The notes under the pieces were generated by a model, which saw only the letters and a program-made list of their open reading frames with translations, was not told where the DNA came from and did not search any database. A stretch of 64,000 nt of DNA from Bacillus marasmi (GTDB lineage Bacteria; Bacillota; Bacilli; Bacillales; Cytobacillaceae), in contig NZ_LR656164.1 in NCBI RefSeq assembly GCF_902168435.1, positions 248,001 to 312,000 on the forward strand, read 5' to 3'. This document shows, piece after piece, positions 43,151 through 52,293 of the stretch. Positions within the stretch are counted from its first letter, which is position 1, and each line of letters opens with the position of its first letter. The position numbers were made by a program, and so were the translations under genes.

Positions 43151-43895
43151 GGTAATCACCATAGGGCGTCAATAATGCCCGATAAGCCTGAAAAAACTTA
43201 ATGGCGGTAACCATAGAGAGTCTATGGTGCCCAAGAAGCATGAAAAAAACCGATGACGGTAACCATAGAGAGTCTATGATGCCCGATAAGCCAGAAAAAA
43301 CTCGATGACGGTAACCATAGGGCGTCAATGATGCCCGATAAGCCAGAAAAAACTCGATGACGGTAACCATAGAGCGTCAATGATGCCCGATAAGCCTGAA
43401 AAAACTTAATGGCGGTAACCATAGAGAGTCTATGGTGCCCAAGAAGCATGAAAAAAACCGATGACGGTAACCATAGAGAGTCTATGATGCCCGATAAGCC
43501 AGAAAAAACTCGATGACGGTAACCATAGGGCGTCAATGATGCCCGATAAGCCAGAAAAAACTCGATGACGGTAACCATAGAGCGTCAATGATGCCCGATA
43601 AGCCAGAAAAAACTCGATGACGGTAACCATAGGGCGTCAATGATGCCCGATAAGCCAGAAAAAACTCGATGACGGTAACCATAGGGCGTCAATAGTGCCC
43701 GATAAGCACGAAAAAAACCGATGATGGTAACGATAGCTCGTCTACCGTGCTTGATAGGTGCCAAAAAAACCAATGACGGTAACGATAGCTCGTCTACCGT
43801 GCCCATAATCCCGAAAAAACCTGATAGCGGTAACGATAGCTGGTCTATCGTGCCCGAGAGGCGCAAGAAAACCCGCTGAGAGTAACGATAGCTCG
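43151..43895. repeat. Tandem array A3: 52-bp units with higher-order duplication
   Basis: GGTAA recurs at 43151, 43206, 43258, 43310, 43362, 43414, 43466, 43518, 43570, 43622, 43674, 43726, 43778 and 43829, with a degenerate AGTAA unit at 43881. The step is 52 bp except 55 at the first (TCA insertion) and 51 once. A four-unit block of 208 bp is duplicated (about 43188-43395 and 43396-43603). Units contain a hairpin whose arms vary together: GGGCGTC/GATGCCC, CCATAGA/TCTATGG, CGATAG/CTATCG. Minus-strand frames over it are artefacts of a 156-bp (3 x 52) open periodicity. It lies between the mlpA terminator and ymxH. Confidence 0.95.
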
Positions 43896-44042
43896 CCAAT
43901 CATTCCCACCCATAAGGCTTTGAAAAACCCACCAAAGGTAACTATATGTAGGTCCTTCGAGATCATAGAGAGTTTTTCTAGTCTAAAACCCCACCTTGTT
44001 CGATACATATATAAAGAGGACATTGAAACGGAGGCAAAGACC

Positions 44043-44291
44043 ATGAAGCTCAGTGATTTAAGCGGAAAAGAAATCGTTGATGTAAAAAGGGCTGAACGCT
44101 TGGGTGTTTTAGGCCAAACAGACCTAGAGATTAATGAGCAAACGGGGCAAATCGAAGCGCTGTTAATTCCAACCCTAAAATGGTTTGGCCTGAGGAAACA
44201 AGGTAACGAAGTTCGCGTCCCGTGGCGGCATATTAAAAAAATCGGCAATGATATGATCATCATTGATATTCCTGAAGAAGAAATTGAATAG
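44043..44291 (+). CDS. ymxH: YlmC/YmxH family PRC-barrel protein
   Basis: This is an 82-residue protein of the YlmC/YmxH family (PRC-barrel fold). Conserved segments are MKLSDLSGKEIVDVKRAERL and GQIEALLIPTLKWFG, then VPWRHIKKIGNDMIIID. Members occur in spore formers, next to mlpA and dpaA; the molecular role is not known. The frame is open from 43920, but ATG 44043 follows ACGGAGG and gives the family start. A terminator follows. Confidence 0.9.
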   Translation: MKLSDLSGKEIVDVKRAERLGVLGQTDLEINEQTGQIEALLIPTLKWFGLRKQGNEVRVPWRHIKKIGNDMIIIDIPEEEIE

Positions 44292-44302
44292 TAAAAGGAA
44301 CG

Positions 44303-44340
44303 GAAGACAGGGCGATCACGAGGCCTTGTCTTCTTTTTTT
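44303..44340 (+). terminator. Intrinsic terminator after ymxH
   Basis: GAAGACAGGG pairs with CCTTGTCTTC (one G-T) around an 11-base loop, followed by eight T. Confidence 0.88.
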
Positions 44341-44437
44341 GACGATTAAAGGCGGTGAATAAAGGGGAATTTAGCTCGTCCACGCCCATTTACATAAAAG
44401 CACATGCTATTTATCCATGTCTTTCAATTAGGAACTC

Positions 44438-44465
44438 ACCGATTCACCTTATCTTTCATAAAATA
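44438..44465 (+). promoter_or_regulatory. Consensus sigma-K promoter of dpaAB
   Basis: AC at 44438-44439 is followed after 17 bp by CATAAAATA (44457-44465). This matches the sigma-K consensus (AC at -35, CATANNNTA at -10). The start would be near 44472, about 50 bases before dpaA. In B. subtilis spoVF (dpaAB) is transcribed by sigma-K in the mother cell. Confidence 0.75.
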
Positions 44466-44520
44466 CTGAAGTTAAACCAATTCCTGTTTGGATTTTTAGA
44501 AAAAGAAGGTGATTATTCTC

Positions 44521-45423
44521 ATGCTGACAGGGTTGCAAATCGCAGTCATTGGCGGCGATGCAAGACAGCTCGAGATCATCAGGAAACTGACGGAAATGGA
44601 TGCAAAGCTCTCGTTAATTGGTTTCGAACAGCTAGACCATGCCTTTACAGGAGCGATTAAAGAAAAAATCGATGATCTGGATTTCTCCACAATGGATGCA
44701 ATCATTTTGCCTGTTCCAGGGACAACACAGGATGGACAAATAGAAACTATATTTTCAAATGAAAAGGTTGTGTTGACTGAAGAGATGCTTTCGGTGACCC
44801 CGGAGCATTGTACGATTTATTCCGGTATCAGCAATGGTTATTTGAATGGAATCGTCAAAGCAGCCGATCGCCGCTTAGTTCAATTGTTTGAACGGGATGA
44901 TGTCGCAATCTACAATTCGATTCCAACCGTGGAAGGTACGATCATGCTTGCGATTCAACACACTGATTTTACGATTCACGGCTCAAATATTGCTGTATTG
45001 GGTTTAGGTAGAGTCGGAATGAGCGTTGCGAGAACATTTCATGCACTCGGAGCAAAAGTTAGTGTAGGAGCAAGAAAAAGTGAACATATTGCTCGAATCA
45101 CAGAAATGGGCCTAACTCCATTTTTATTAAAGGATATTCAACAATATGTTAAAGATACAGATATTTGCATCAATACCATTCCTTATCAAATTGTCACTGC
45201 CTCTGTTATTTCAAAAATGCCGGCTCATACGTTGATTCTAGATTTAGCTTCAAAGCCTGGTGGGACAGATTTTCGCTATGCCGAAAAAAGAGGGATTAAA
45301 GCAATTCTAGCGCCAGGCTTACCTGGTATTGTTGCCCCGAAAACGGCTGGGCAAATCCTTGCAGGTGTTCTGATTCAACTGCTGATGGATGATCTTATGG
45401 AACGGAAGGGGAAAGAAAAATGA
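44521..45423 (+). CDS. dpaA: Dipicolinate synthase subunit A (SpoVFA)
   Basis: DpaA and DpaB oxidise dihydrodipicolinate to dipicolinic acid, the main spore-core solute, in the mother cell. The start MLTGLQIAVIGGDARQLEII is nearly identical to B. subtilis SpoVFA. A C-terminal NAD(P)-binding Rossmann domain has VLGLGRVGMSVARTF. The length is 300 residues. The frame is open from GTG 44509, but ATG 44521 is better spaced after AGAAGGTGA and gives the family start. dpaB overlaps its end by four bases. Confidence 0.96.
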   Translation: MLTGLQIAVIGGDARQLEIIRKLTEMDAKLSLIGFEQLDHAFTGAIKEKIDDLDFSTMDAIILPVPGTTQDGQIETIFSNEKVVLTEEMLSVTPEHCTIYSGISNGYLNGIVKAADRRLVQLFERDDVAIYNSIPTVEGTIMLAIQHTDFTIHGSNIAVLGLGRVGMSVARTFHALGAKVSVGARKSEHIARITEMGLTPFLLKDIQQYVKDTDICINTIPYQIVTASVISKMPAHTLILDLASKPGGTDFRYAEKRGIKAILAPGLPGIVAPKTAGQILAGVLIQLLMDDLMERKGKEK

Positions 45424-46013
45424 GTTTGAAAGGTAAGCGAATTGGTTTTGGGATTACTGGCTCCCATTGCACATATGAGGAAATTTATCCTGAAATAGAA
45501 AAACTGGTGAAAGCAGGTGCAGAAGTGATGCCTGTTGTCACGTTTACCGTTAAGAGTACAGACACACGTTTCGGTAAGGGTGAGGATTGGATTGCAAAAA
45601 TTGAAGCTGTAACGGGGAACAAAGTCATTGATTCTATCGTTAAAGCAGAACCACTGGGACCTAGAACTCCGCTTGATTGCATGGTTATTGCTCCTTTAAC
45701 AGGGAATTCAATGAGTAAATTCGCCAATGCCATGACGGATAGTCCAGTATTAATGGCTGCTAAAGCTACACTCAGAAATGGTAAGCCAGTTGTATTAGGT
45801 ATTTCAACAAATGACGCTTTAGGTTTAAATGGAGTCAATTTGATGAGATTGATGACAACTAAAAATATTTATTTTATCCCATTTGGTCAAGATGACCCGG
45901 TAAAAAAACCAAATTCTATGGTGGCGAGAATGTCACTAACAGATCAAGCGATTTTAGCGGCAATGGAAGGTAGACAGCTCCAACCCGTTTTAGTTGAAAA
46001 ATACCGTGACTAA
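45420..46013 (+). CDS. dpaB: Dipicolinate synthase subunit B (SpoVFB)
   Basis: DpaB is a flavoprotein-family partner of DpaA. The 197 residues begin LKGKRIGFGITGSHCTYEEI and contain VIAPLTGNSMSKFANAMTDS and RNGKPVVLGISTNDALG, family hallmarks. The ATG overlaps the dpaA stop (ATGA), indicating coupled translation. asd, which makes aspartate semialdehyde for the same branch, follows after 195 bp. Confidence 0.96.
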   Translation: MSLKGKRIGFGITGSHCTYEEIYPEIEKLVKAGAEVMPVVTFTVKSTDTRFGKGEDWIAKIEAVTGNKVIDSIVKAEPLGPRTPLDCMVIAPLTGNSMSKFANAMTDSPVLMAAKATLRNGKPVVLGISTNDALGLNGVNLMRLMTTKNIYFIPFGQDDPVKKPNSMVARMSLTDQAILAAMEGRQLQPVLVEKYRD

Positions 46014-46103
46014 ACAGAATCTTCGTGCTTTTTCTAGTAATCATTCAAAAAGATGATACCTTAATGAACTCATTATGTTAAAATAAATGATAATATATTT
46101 GAT

Positions 46104-46137
46104 GACGGCATCCCTTTAAAGAGTTAAAGGCGCCGTC
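46104..46137. repeat. Nested hairpin between dpaB and asd
   Basis: GACGGC (46104-46109) pairs with GCCGTC (46132-46137), and inside it CCTTT pairs with AAAGG. No T tract follows on the plus strand, so it is not a standard terminator. It could shape the 5' end of the asd transcript. Confidence 0.45.
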
Positions 46138-46208
46138 TCACTATTAAACATATTTAATGCTAATGCTAGAAAAATCATACTTATTGACACGGGAAGGGGA
46201 CTCTATCC

Positions 46209-47264
46209 ATGAGCCAAACTAAAGGTTATAATGTCGCAGTTGTTGGTGCAACTGGGGCAGTTGGACAACAAATGATTAAAACTCTTGTAGACAGAAATTT
46301 TCCAATCGCAAATTTAACTCTACTTTCTTCAGCACGTTCTGCTGGGAAAACTGTTACTGTAAATGGTCAAGACATTACGGTTCAAGAAGCGAAGCCTGAG
46401 AGCTTTGAAGGTATCGACATTGCTTTATTCAGTGCAGGTGGTAGCGTTTCATTAGAATTAGCGCCAGAAGCTGCAAAACGTGGTGCTATTTGTGTGGATA
46501 ATACAAGTGCATTCCGTATGGATCCAAACGTACCGCTAGTTGTACCTGAAGTAAATGAAGCCGATCTTCACAAGCATAACGGGATTATTGCGAATCCTAA
46601 CTGCTCCACTATCCAAATGGTTGTTGCATTAGAGCCAGTTAGACAAAAATACGGCCTTAACAAAGTAATCGTTTCAACTTATCAGGCAGTATCAGGATCT
46701 GGTGCAGTTGCGATTGAAGAGTTAAATGATCAAACAAAAGCAATCATCAATGGCGAAGAATTTGAACCACAGGTTCTTCCAGTAAAATCTGACAAAAAAC
46801 ATTATCAAATTGCTTTCAATGCGATTCCGCAAATTGATAAGTTCCAAGACAACGGTTTTACTTATGAAGAAATGAAAATGATCAATGAAACTAAAAAAAT
46901 CATGCACTTGCCAGAGCTTTCTGTAGCAGCAACATGCGTGCGTATTCCAGTTGCAGTTGGTCACTCTGAATCCGTTTATTTTGAAATTGGAGAGACAGGC
47001 GTAAAAGCATCAGACATCAAGGCGTTATTAGAAAACGCACCAGGTGTAGTGCTTCAAGATGATCCAAGTGCGCAAGTATATCCAATGCCTGCGGATTGCG
47101 TTGGTAAAAATGATGTATTCGTAGGTCGTATTCGCAACGATTTAGACGAAGAAAAAGGCTTCCATATGTGGGTCGTATCCGATAACCTTCTTAAAGGTGC
47201 AGCTTGGAACTCAGTTCAAATTGCTGAAAGCTTAATTAAATTAGGATTAGTGGCGGAAAAATAA
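46209..47264 (+). CDS. asd: Aspartate-semialdehyde dehydrogenase
   Basis: Asd reduces aspartyl phosphate to aspartate semialdehyde with NADPH, feeding lysine, diaminopimelate, threonine and methionine synthesis. The NADP motif is [14 protein letters not shown], and the active-site Cys is Cys132 in [10 protein letters not shown]. The C-terminal half has the substrate Arg/His region including [13 protein letters not shown]. The length is 351 residues. It is followed by dapG and dapA, so the three make the diaminopimelate precursor for both peptidoglycan and spore dipicolinate. Confidence 0.96.
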   Translation: MSQTKGYNVAVVGATGAVGQQMIKTLVDRNFPIANLTLLSSARSAGKTVTVNGQDITVQEAKPESFEGIDIALFSAGGSVSLELAPEAAKRGAICVDNTSAFRMDPNVPLVVPEVNEADLHKHNGIIANPNCSTIQMVVALEPVRQKYGLNKVIVSTYQAVSGSGAVAIEELNDQTKAIINGEEFEPQVLPVKSDKKHYQIAFNAIPQIDKFQDNGFTYEEMKMINETKKIMHLPELSVAATCVRIPVAVGHSESVYFEIGETGVKASDIKALLENAPGVVLQDDPSAQVYPMPADCVGKNDVFVGRIRNDLDEEKGFHMWVVSDNLLKGAAWNSVQIAESLIKLGLVAEK

Positions 47265-47272
47265 TCATTTTG

Positions 47273-47355
47273 TTAAACCAAACCAGCTGCACTGTCGTTT
47301 AAAAGTCGCGATAAATTCGATCGACTAAACTATCCGTGCATGTCGGTTTGGTCTA
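47273..47355 (+). promoter_or_regulatory. Nested stem-loop structure between asd and dapG
   Basis: TTAAACCAAACC (47273-47284) pairs with GGTTTGGTCTAA (47345-47356), 11 of 12. Inside, GCAC pairs with GTGC, then GTTT with AAAC, and AGTCG with CGACT. Nearly the whole 115-bp gap is involved. There is no U tract, so it is more likely an mRNA-processing or translational control structure than a terminator. It does not resemble the lysine riboswitch. Confidence 0.5.
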
Positions 47356-47380
47356 ACTATTACAACTAGAAGGTGTTACG

Positions 47381-48613
47381 ATGAAAATGATTGTACAAAA
47401 ATTTGGCGGTACATCCGTACGAGACGAGAATGGCCGACAAAATGCAAAACGTCATATTGAAGCAGCACTAAAGGATGGCTATAAAGTCGTGGTAGTGGTA
47501 TCAGCAATGGGACGCCTCGGCGATCCATACGCAACTGATACGCTTCTTTCTTTAATCGGAGGAAGTGAAAACAAAATTTCCAAACGGGAGCTAGACTTAT
47601 TACTATCCTGCGGTGAAATGATTTCAAGTGTAGTGTTTACCAATATGCTTTTGGAAAATGGAATCAAAGCTGTTTCTCTTACTGGCGCACAAGCTGGATT
47701 CATCACAAACAACGAACATAATAATGCAAAAATCATTGAAATGAAATGTGACCGCCTCTTAAGAGAGCTTGAGGATGCAGAGGTAGTTGTTGTTGCAGGC
47801 TTCCAAGGGGCTGCTAAAAACGGTGATATTACGACAATTGGTCGTGGTGGCAGTGATACATCTGCTGCCGCTCTTGGTGCTGCGATTAAAGCTGAGGTAA
47901 TCGATATTTTTACGGATGTTAATGGGATTATGACGGCAGACCCGCGTATAGCCAAAAATGCTCGGCCATTATCCGTTGTAACATATACGGAGGTGTGCAA
48001 TATGGCGTATCAGGGTGCGAAGGTCATTCATCCACGTGCAGTAGAAATTGCGATGCAGGCGAAGGTTCCAATTCGGATTCGCTCAACTTACAGCGATAGC
48101 CCAGGTACACTTGTGACTACCGCAAATCGAGACAACCATGGTAGCGATTTACGAGAGCGACCGGTAACGGGGATTGCGCATGTGACGAATGTGACGCAAA
48201 TCAAAGTCTTTGCTAAAAAGGACCAGTACAATCTTCAAGCTGAAGTTTTTAAGGCGATGGCCAATGAAAATATCAGTGTTGATTTTATCAATATTTCTCC
48301 AAACGGAGTGGTCTACACGGTTACAGACGAAATGGCGGACCGTGCCGTTTCTGTGTTAAAGGCGATGGGGCATGAGCCAACAGTTGAAAAAAACTGTGCG
48401 AAGGTTTCCGTGGTAGGTGCAGGGATGGCAGGCGTACCAGGGATTACCGCGAAAATCGTGACCGCGCTTTCTGAACAGGAAATAAGAATTTTGCAATCGG
48501 CAGACAGTCACACTACCATTTGGGTACTTGTGAAGCAAACTGACTTAGAGAAAGCCGTGAATGCATTGCATGATGCATTTGGTTTAGAAAATGAAGTTAC
48601 AGAACATGAATAA
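47381..48613 (+). CDS. dapG: Aspartokinase I (diaminopimelate-sensitive type)
   Basis: DapG phosphorylates aspartate, the first step of the aspartate pathway. The kinase domain starts IVQKFGGTSVRDENGR, with FQGAAKNGDITTIGRGGSDT and DVNGIMTADPRI. Two C-terminal ACT domains (about residues 265-400) are the regulatory part (AEVFKAMANENISVDFINIS). In B. subtilis DapG is the isozyme inhibited by meso-diaminopimelate; assignment here rests on position between asd and dapA. It has 410 residues and starts at ATG 47381 after GAAGGTG. Confidence 0.95.
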   Translation: MKMIVQKFGGTSVRDENGRQNAKRHIEAALKDGYKVVVVVSAMGRLGDPYATDTLLSLIGGSENKISKRELDLLLSCGEMISSVVFTNMLLENGIKAVSLTGAQAGFITNNEHNNAKIIEMKCDRLLRELEDAEVVVVAGFQGAAKNGDITTIGRGGSDTSAAALGAAIKAEVIDIFTDVNGIMTADPRIAKNARPLSVVTYTEVCNMAYQGAKVIHPRAVEIAMQAKVPIRIRSTYSDSPGTLVTTANRDNHGSDLRERPVTGIAHVTNVTQIKVFAKKDQYNLQAEVFKAMANENISVDFINISPNGVVYTVTDEMADRAVSVLKAMGHEPTVEKNCAKVSVVGAGMAGVPGITAKIVTALSEQEIRILQSADSHTTIWVLVKQTDLEKAVNALHDAFGLENEVTEHE

Positions 48614-48675
48614 TTGTTATTTTTACGAGAGAAGGGGCAAAGCTCCGAAATAGATTGTTAAAGAGGAGTGGCAAG

Positions 48676-49542
48676 ATGACTATTTTCGGTCGGGTTTCCA
48701 CCGCAATGGTAACCCCATTTGATAAAAACGGGCATATTGACTTTACAAAAACGACGCAGCTAGTGAATTACTTAATTGAGAACGGAACTGATTCATTGGT
48801 TGTCGCTGGTACAACTGGGGAATCACCAACTCTTTCAAAGGAAGAGAAGGTAGCATTGTTTCAGCATGTTGTTCAGGTTGTTAACAAAAGAGTACCAGTA
48901 ATAGCTGGAACAGGAAGCTATAATACACATGAATCAGTTGAGTTAACTAAAAAGGCAGAGCAAGTTGGTGTGGATGCGATCATGCTTGTTGGCCCATATT
49001 ATAATAAGCCAAATCAAGAGGGCTTGTACCAACATTTTAAAACGATTGCTGAAAGTACGAACCTCCCTGTAATGGTATACAATATTCCTGGCCGCTCAGT
49101 TGTTAATATTTTACCCGAGACGATCATCCGCTTATCTGCCATTCCAAACATTGTTGCAGTAAAAGAAGCCAGTGGAGATTTAAATGCCATGACGAAAATT
49201 ATTGCTGAAACAGCTGACGACTTTCACCTTTACAGTGGCGATGACGGCTTGACGATACCAGTCTTGTCCATTGGCGGAGCTGGTGTCATTTCAGTTGCAT
49301 CCCATGTCATTGGCAAAGAGATGCAAGAGATGGTCCAAGCGTTTTTAAACGGTGAGCGTGAAAAAGCTGCCAAGCTGCATCAGCAATTATTGCCGGTTAT
49401 GGTAGGATTGTTTAAGGCGCCAAACCCTGTCCCTGTGAAAACAGCGTTGCAATTAAAGGGGCTTGATGTTGGGTCTGTCCGCTTACCACTTGTTCCATTA
49501 ACCGAACAAGAACGTCTAGCGGTAGCGAATTTATTGTCATAA
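48676..49542 (+). CDS. dapA: 4-hydroxy-tetrahydrodipicolinate synthase
   Basis: DapA condenses aspartate semialdehyde with pyruvate. The TIM-barrel protein has AGTTGESPTLS and YNIPGRSVVN, and the Schiff-base lysine is in VAVKEASGD. The length is 288 residues. The frame is open from 48655, but ATG 48676 follows AGAGGAG and gives the family start. Its product is also the precursor of dipicolinate, linking it to dpaAB upstream. A strong terminator closes the operon. Confidence 0.96.
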   Translation: MTIFGRVSTAMVTPFDKNGHIDFTKTTQLVNYLIENGTDSLVVAGTTGESPTLSKEEKVALFQHVVQVVNKRVPVIAGTGSYNTHESVELTKKAEQVGVDAIMLVGPYYNKPNQEGLYQHFKTIAESTNLPVMVYNIPGRSVVNILPETIIRLSAIPNIVAVKEASGDLNAMTKIIAETADDFHLYSGDDGLTIPVLSIGGAGVISVASHVIGKEMQEMVQAFLNGEREKAAKLHQQLLPVMVGLFKAPNPVPVKTALQLKGLDVGSVRLPLVPLTEQERLAVANLLS

Positions 49543-49555
49543 TTTTATCTCAAGC

Positions 49556-49586
49556 AAAGAGGCTGTCACCGTGCAGCCTCTTTTTT
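49556..49586 (+). terminator. Intrinsic terminator after dapA
   Basis: AAAGAGGCTG pairs with CAGCCTCTTT around an eight-base loop, with a T tail. Confidence 0.88.
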
Positions 49587-49634
49587 GTGTCGTAAACTAA
49601 ATTGAAATCCTTTCCAAATGCCGAGTAATAAAGG

Positions 49635-49664
49635 TTGTAAAGGCTTTCTTCCTTCAAGTATAAT
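49635..49664 (+). promoter_or_regulatory. Predicted sigma-A promoter of rnjB
   Basis: TTGTAA (49635-49640), an 18-bp spacer and a perfect TATAAT (49659-49664), 49 bp before the rnjB start. Confidence 0.65.
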
Positions 49665-49712
49665 AACGGTAATATATTATGGTCGGGCGATAGACTTTAG
49701 GAGGAAACAGAC

Positions 49713-51380
49713 TTGAATAAAAGCAAAAATGAATTGATTAAGCTCATTGCTCTAGGGGGAGTAGGAGAAATCGGTAAAAATATGTATGTAGTCGAGATTG
49801 ATGAGGATATTTTTATCGTTGATGCGGGGTTAATGTTCCCTGAGGATGAAATGCTTGGAATCGATATCGTAATACCGGAGATAAGCTATCTGATATCGAA
49901 TAAAGAGCGAATTAAAGCTTGCTTTTTAACACATGGTCATGAAGATCATATTGGGGCTTTAGCCTATTTGTTGAATAGTATTTCTGTTCCTGTGTTTGGA
50001 ACGAAGCTTACATTAGCTTTAGCGCAAGCAAAGTTAACTGAGCAAGAATATCGAGGTTCAATCGATTTCAATGAAATTACTTCTGAAACTGTTTTGAAGT
50101 TTGAGACGACTGAAGTTTCGTTTTTTAGGACAAATCATAGTATTCCTGACTCTGTTGGGATTTGCTTTCAGACCTCACAAGGGGCAATAGTCCATACTGG
50201 TGATTTTAAATTTGACCAAGCAGCTACTCAACTTTACAAGCCAGAGATTGGCAAAATGGCGAACATCGGTGAAAATGGCGTTCTTTGTCTTCTATCTGAT
50301 AGCATGGGTGCAGAAAAGCCGGGCTATACTCCAACCGAGGCAAAGGTTGTTCGGGAAATGAATGATGCTTTTTATGCAGCACATGGAAGAATTATTGCGG
50401 CATGCTTTGCATCTGATTTGAATCGGATTCAACATTTATTTGATGCGGCGCATCTGACTAACCGCAAGGTAGCGGTTGTCGGTAAGAGCCTTAAGCGAGT
50501 TTTTGATATTGCCCTTAATCTTGGTTACATTCAAGTACCAGATGATATTATCATTCCGCTTGCCGAGGTAAAGAAGTATTCCGATGAAGAGATTATGGTC
50601 CTTACAACTGGAAGCCAGGGAGAACCGCTTGAGGTGCTTCAAAAAATGGCCAAGCAGGCCCATAAGCATGTAAATATCCAACAAGGTGACACCGTTTTAT
50701 TTGCTGCATCTCCATTACGTGGTAGTGAATTATTGTTGTCCAAAACAATAGATATGTTGTATCGAGCAGGTGCAAACGTGATTTCTGGACGTGAAATTGT
50801 CCAGGTATCTAGCCATGGTAGCCAAGAGGAATTAAAGCTGATGATCAATTTAATGCAACCGAAGTTTTTCATTCCTATTCATGGTGAATATAAAATGCTT
50901 CATGCGCACACTAAGGTGGCAAAAGCGTGCGGAATTCCTGAGGAAAATATTTATATTCCAGAAAAAGGCGAAGTAATTGAGATAAAAAATGGTAAGTTAC
51001 AGCCTGGTGCTAAAGTACCAGCTGGAAATGTTTTAATAGACGGGATTGGTGTTGGCGATGTTGGCAATATTGTTTTACGCGATCGTCGACTGCTTTCACA
51101 GGATGGAATACTCATTGTCGTTGTAACATTAAATAAAGGCGATAAAACGATTGCGGCAGGTCCTGAAATCATTTCAAGAGGCTTTGTCTATGTGCGTGAG
51201 TCGGAAAAGCTGATGGAAGAATCGACTGCTAGAGTTCGCGATGTTGTTGAGAAAACGATTTCTAAGGATTCCTTCGATTGGACGACATTAAAGCAAGAAA
51301 TGCGTGATACGTTAAACCAATATTTATTTGAAAAAACGAAAAGAAGACCAATGATTCTGCCAATTATTATGGAAATCTAA
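49713..51380 (+). CDS. rnjB: Ribonuclease J2
   Basis: RNase J enzymes combine 5'-3' exonuclease and endonuclease activity in mRNA decay and rRNA processing. The protein is a metallo-beta-lactamase with an inserted beta-CASP domain and C-terminal domain, 555 residues like B. subtilis J2. The zinc motif is complete, HGHEDHIG, whereas in B. subtilis J2 I recall HGHDENIG. Further ligands lie in RTNHSIPDS, HTGDFKFDQ and PIHGEYK. Assignment to J2 rests on synteny (after dapA) and the C-terminus FEKTKRRPMILPIIMEI. TTG 49713 follows TTAGGAGG. Confidence 0.93.
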   Translation: MNKSKNELIKLIALGGVGEIGKNMYVVEIDEDIFIVDAGLMFPEDEMLGIDIVIPEISYLISNKERIKACFLTHGHEDHIGALAYLLNSISVPVFGTKLTLALAQAKLTEQEYRGSIDFNEITSETVLKFETTEVSFFRTNHSIPDSVGICFQTSQGAIVHTGDFKFDQAATQLYKPEIGKMANIGENGVLCLLSDSMGAEKPGYTPTEAKVVREMNDAFYAAHGRIIAACFASDLNRIQHLFDAAHLTNRKVAVVGKSLKRVFDIALNLGYIQVPDDIIIPLAEVKKYSDEEIMVLTTGSQGEPLEVLQKMAKQAHKHVNIQQGDTVLFAASPLRGSELLLSKTIDMLYRAGANVISGREIVQVSSHGSQEELKLMINLMQPKFFIPIHGEYKMLHAHTKVAKACGIPEENIYIPEKGEVIEIKNGKLQPGAKVPAGNVLIDGIGVGDVGNIVLRDRRLLSQDGILIVVVTLNKGDKTIAAGPEIISRGFVYVRESEKLMEESTARVRDVVEKTISKDSFDWTTLKQEMRDTLNQYLFEKTKRRPMILPIIMEI

Positions 51381-51384
51381 ACTT

Positions 51385-51422
51385 GAAGTGCCTGATTGCA
51401 AACGTCAATTGGGCACTTTTTT
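51385..51422 (+). terminator. Intrinsic terminator after rnjB
   Basis: AAGTGCC pairs with GGGCACTT, extended by ATTG/CAAT nearer the loop, followed by six T. Confidence 0.85.
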
Positions 51423-51543
51423 AATGCTGACAGAGAGAAAGTGCTAGAAGCGGGCAACTATAGCTATTTTTCATACTCTCAGAATGAAAAAATCTTCCGA
51501 GTTTATACTAACAGTATCACTGTGTGAAGGGAGACTTTTGGAT

Positions 51544-52293
51544 ATGAATCATTTCTTTAATCAATCAGACGATGTTAAGGACGAGCAAGACCAACCAAAT
51601 GAAGAAAAGACATCAGGTCTTTTAGAAAAAATACAGCAGCTAGGTCAAACGAATGTACCACAGCTTTCACAAGATTCTACAATTCATTGCTTAACTATTG
51701 TCGGGCAAATTGAAGGACATTTGCAGCTGCCACCCCAAAATAAAACAACTAAATACGAGCATTTAATTCCTCAAATTGTCGCGATTGAACAAAATCCAAA
51801 AATTGAAGGACTGCTTGTCATTCTCAATACCGTGGGCGGTGACGTTGAAGCAGGTCTAGCTATATCGGAAATGCTAGCTTCCTTATCAAAGCCAACTGTT
51901 TCAATCGTATTAGGTGGAGGACATTCAATAGGTGTGCCAATTGCCGTATCATGCGATTATTCCTATATTGCAGAGACGGCGACGATGACCATTCATCCTA
52001 TCCGCTTAACAGGATTGGTGATAGGTGTCCCAGCGACCTTTGAATATCTGGATAAAATGCAGGAACGAGTGGTGAATTTTGTTAAAAAACATTCGAAAAT
52101 TACCGAAGAGAAGTTTAAAGATTTAATGTTTGCAAAGGGTAATTTGACAAGAGATATCGGCACCAATGTTATCGGCATTGACGCGGTGGAGTACGGATTA
52201 ATCGATGAAGTCGGTGGGATTGGTCAGGCGATGAAGAAGCTAAATGAACTGATCGATTTGAAAAAGAAAGAGGATGAGGGGTTACTACAATGA
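51544..52293 (+). CDS. tepA: ClpP-like serine protease TepA (YmfB)
   Basis: TepA is a cytosolic ClpP-fold protein; B. subtilis TepA was described as a translocation-enhancing protein and is also linked to spores. The acidic N-terminus (~45 residues) precedes the ClpP/crotonase core. The nucleophile is Ser128 in GGGHSIGVP, and the histidine lies in [29 protein letters not shown] is the oxyanion region. The frame is open from 51484, but ATG 51544 (249 residues) is better spaced after GGGAGA; TTG 51538 is too close. ylzJ overlaps by four bases. Confidence 0.92.
   Translation: MNHFFNQSDDVKDEQDQPNEEKTSGLLEKIQQLGQTNVPQLSQDSTIHCLTIVGQIEGHLQLPPQNKTTKYEHLIPQIVAIEQNPKIEGLLVILNTVGGDVEAGLAISEMLASLSKPTVSIVLGGGHSIGVPIAVSCDYSYIAETATMTIHPIRLTGLVIGVPATFEYLDKMQERVVNFVKKHSKITEEKFKDLMFAKGNLTRDIGTNVIGIDAVEYGLIDEVGGIGQAMKKLNELIDLKKKEDEGLLQ

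Noticed and set aside
43116-44389. Several minus-strand open frames of 60-215 codons rich in repeated peptides such as MVT and LSGII
   Set aside because: They run over array A3. Because 3 x 52 bp is a multiple of three, a stop-free period stays open; peptides repeat with the DNA, and no ribosome binding sites precede them.
46014-47380. Lysine riboswitch in the dpaB-asd or asd-dapG gaps
   Set aside because: The gaps are too short and lack the five-helix L-box arrangement; only simple nested hairpins are visible.
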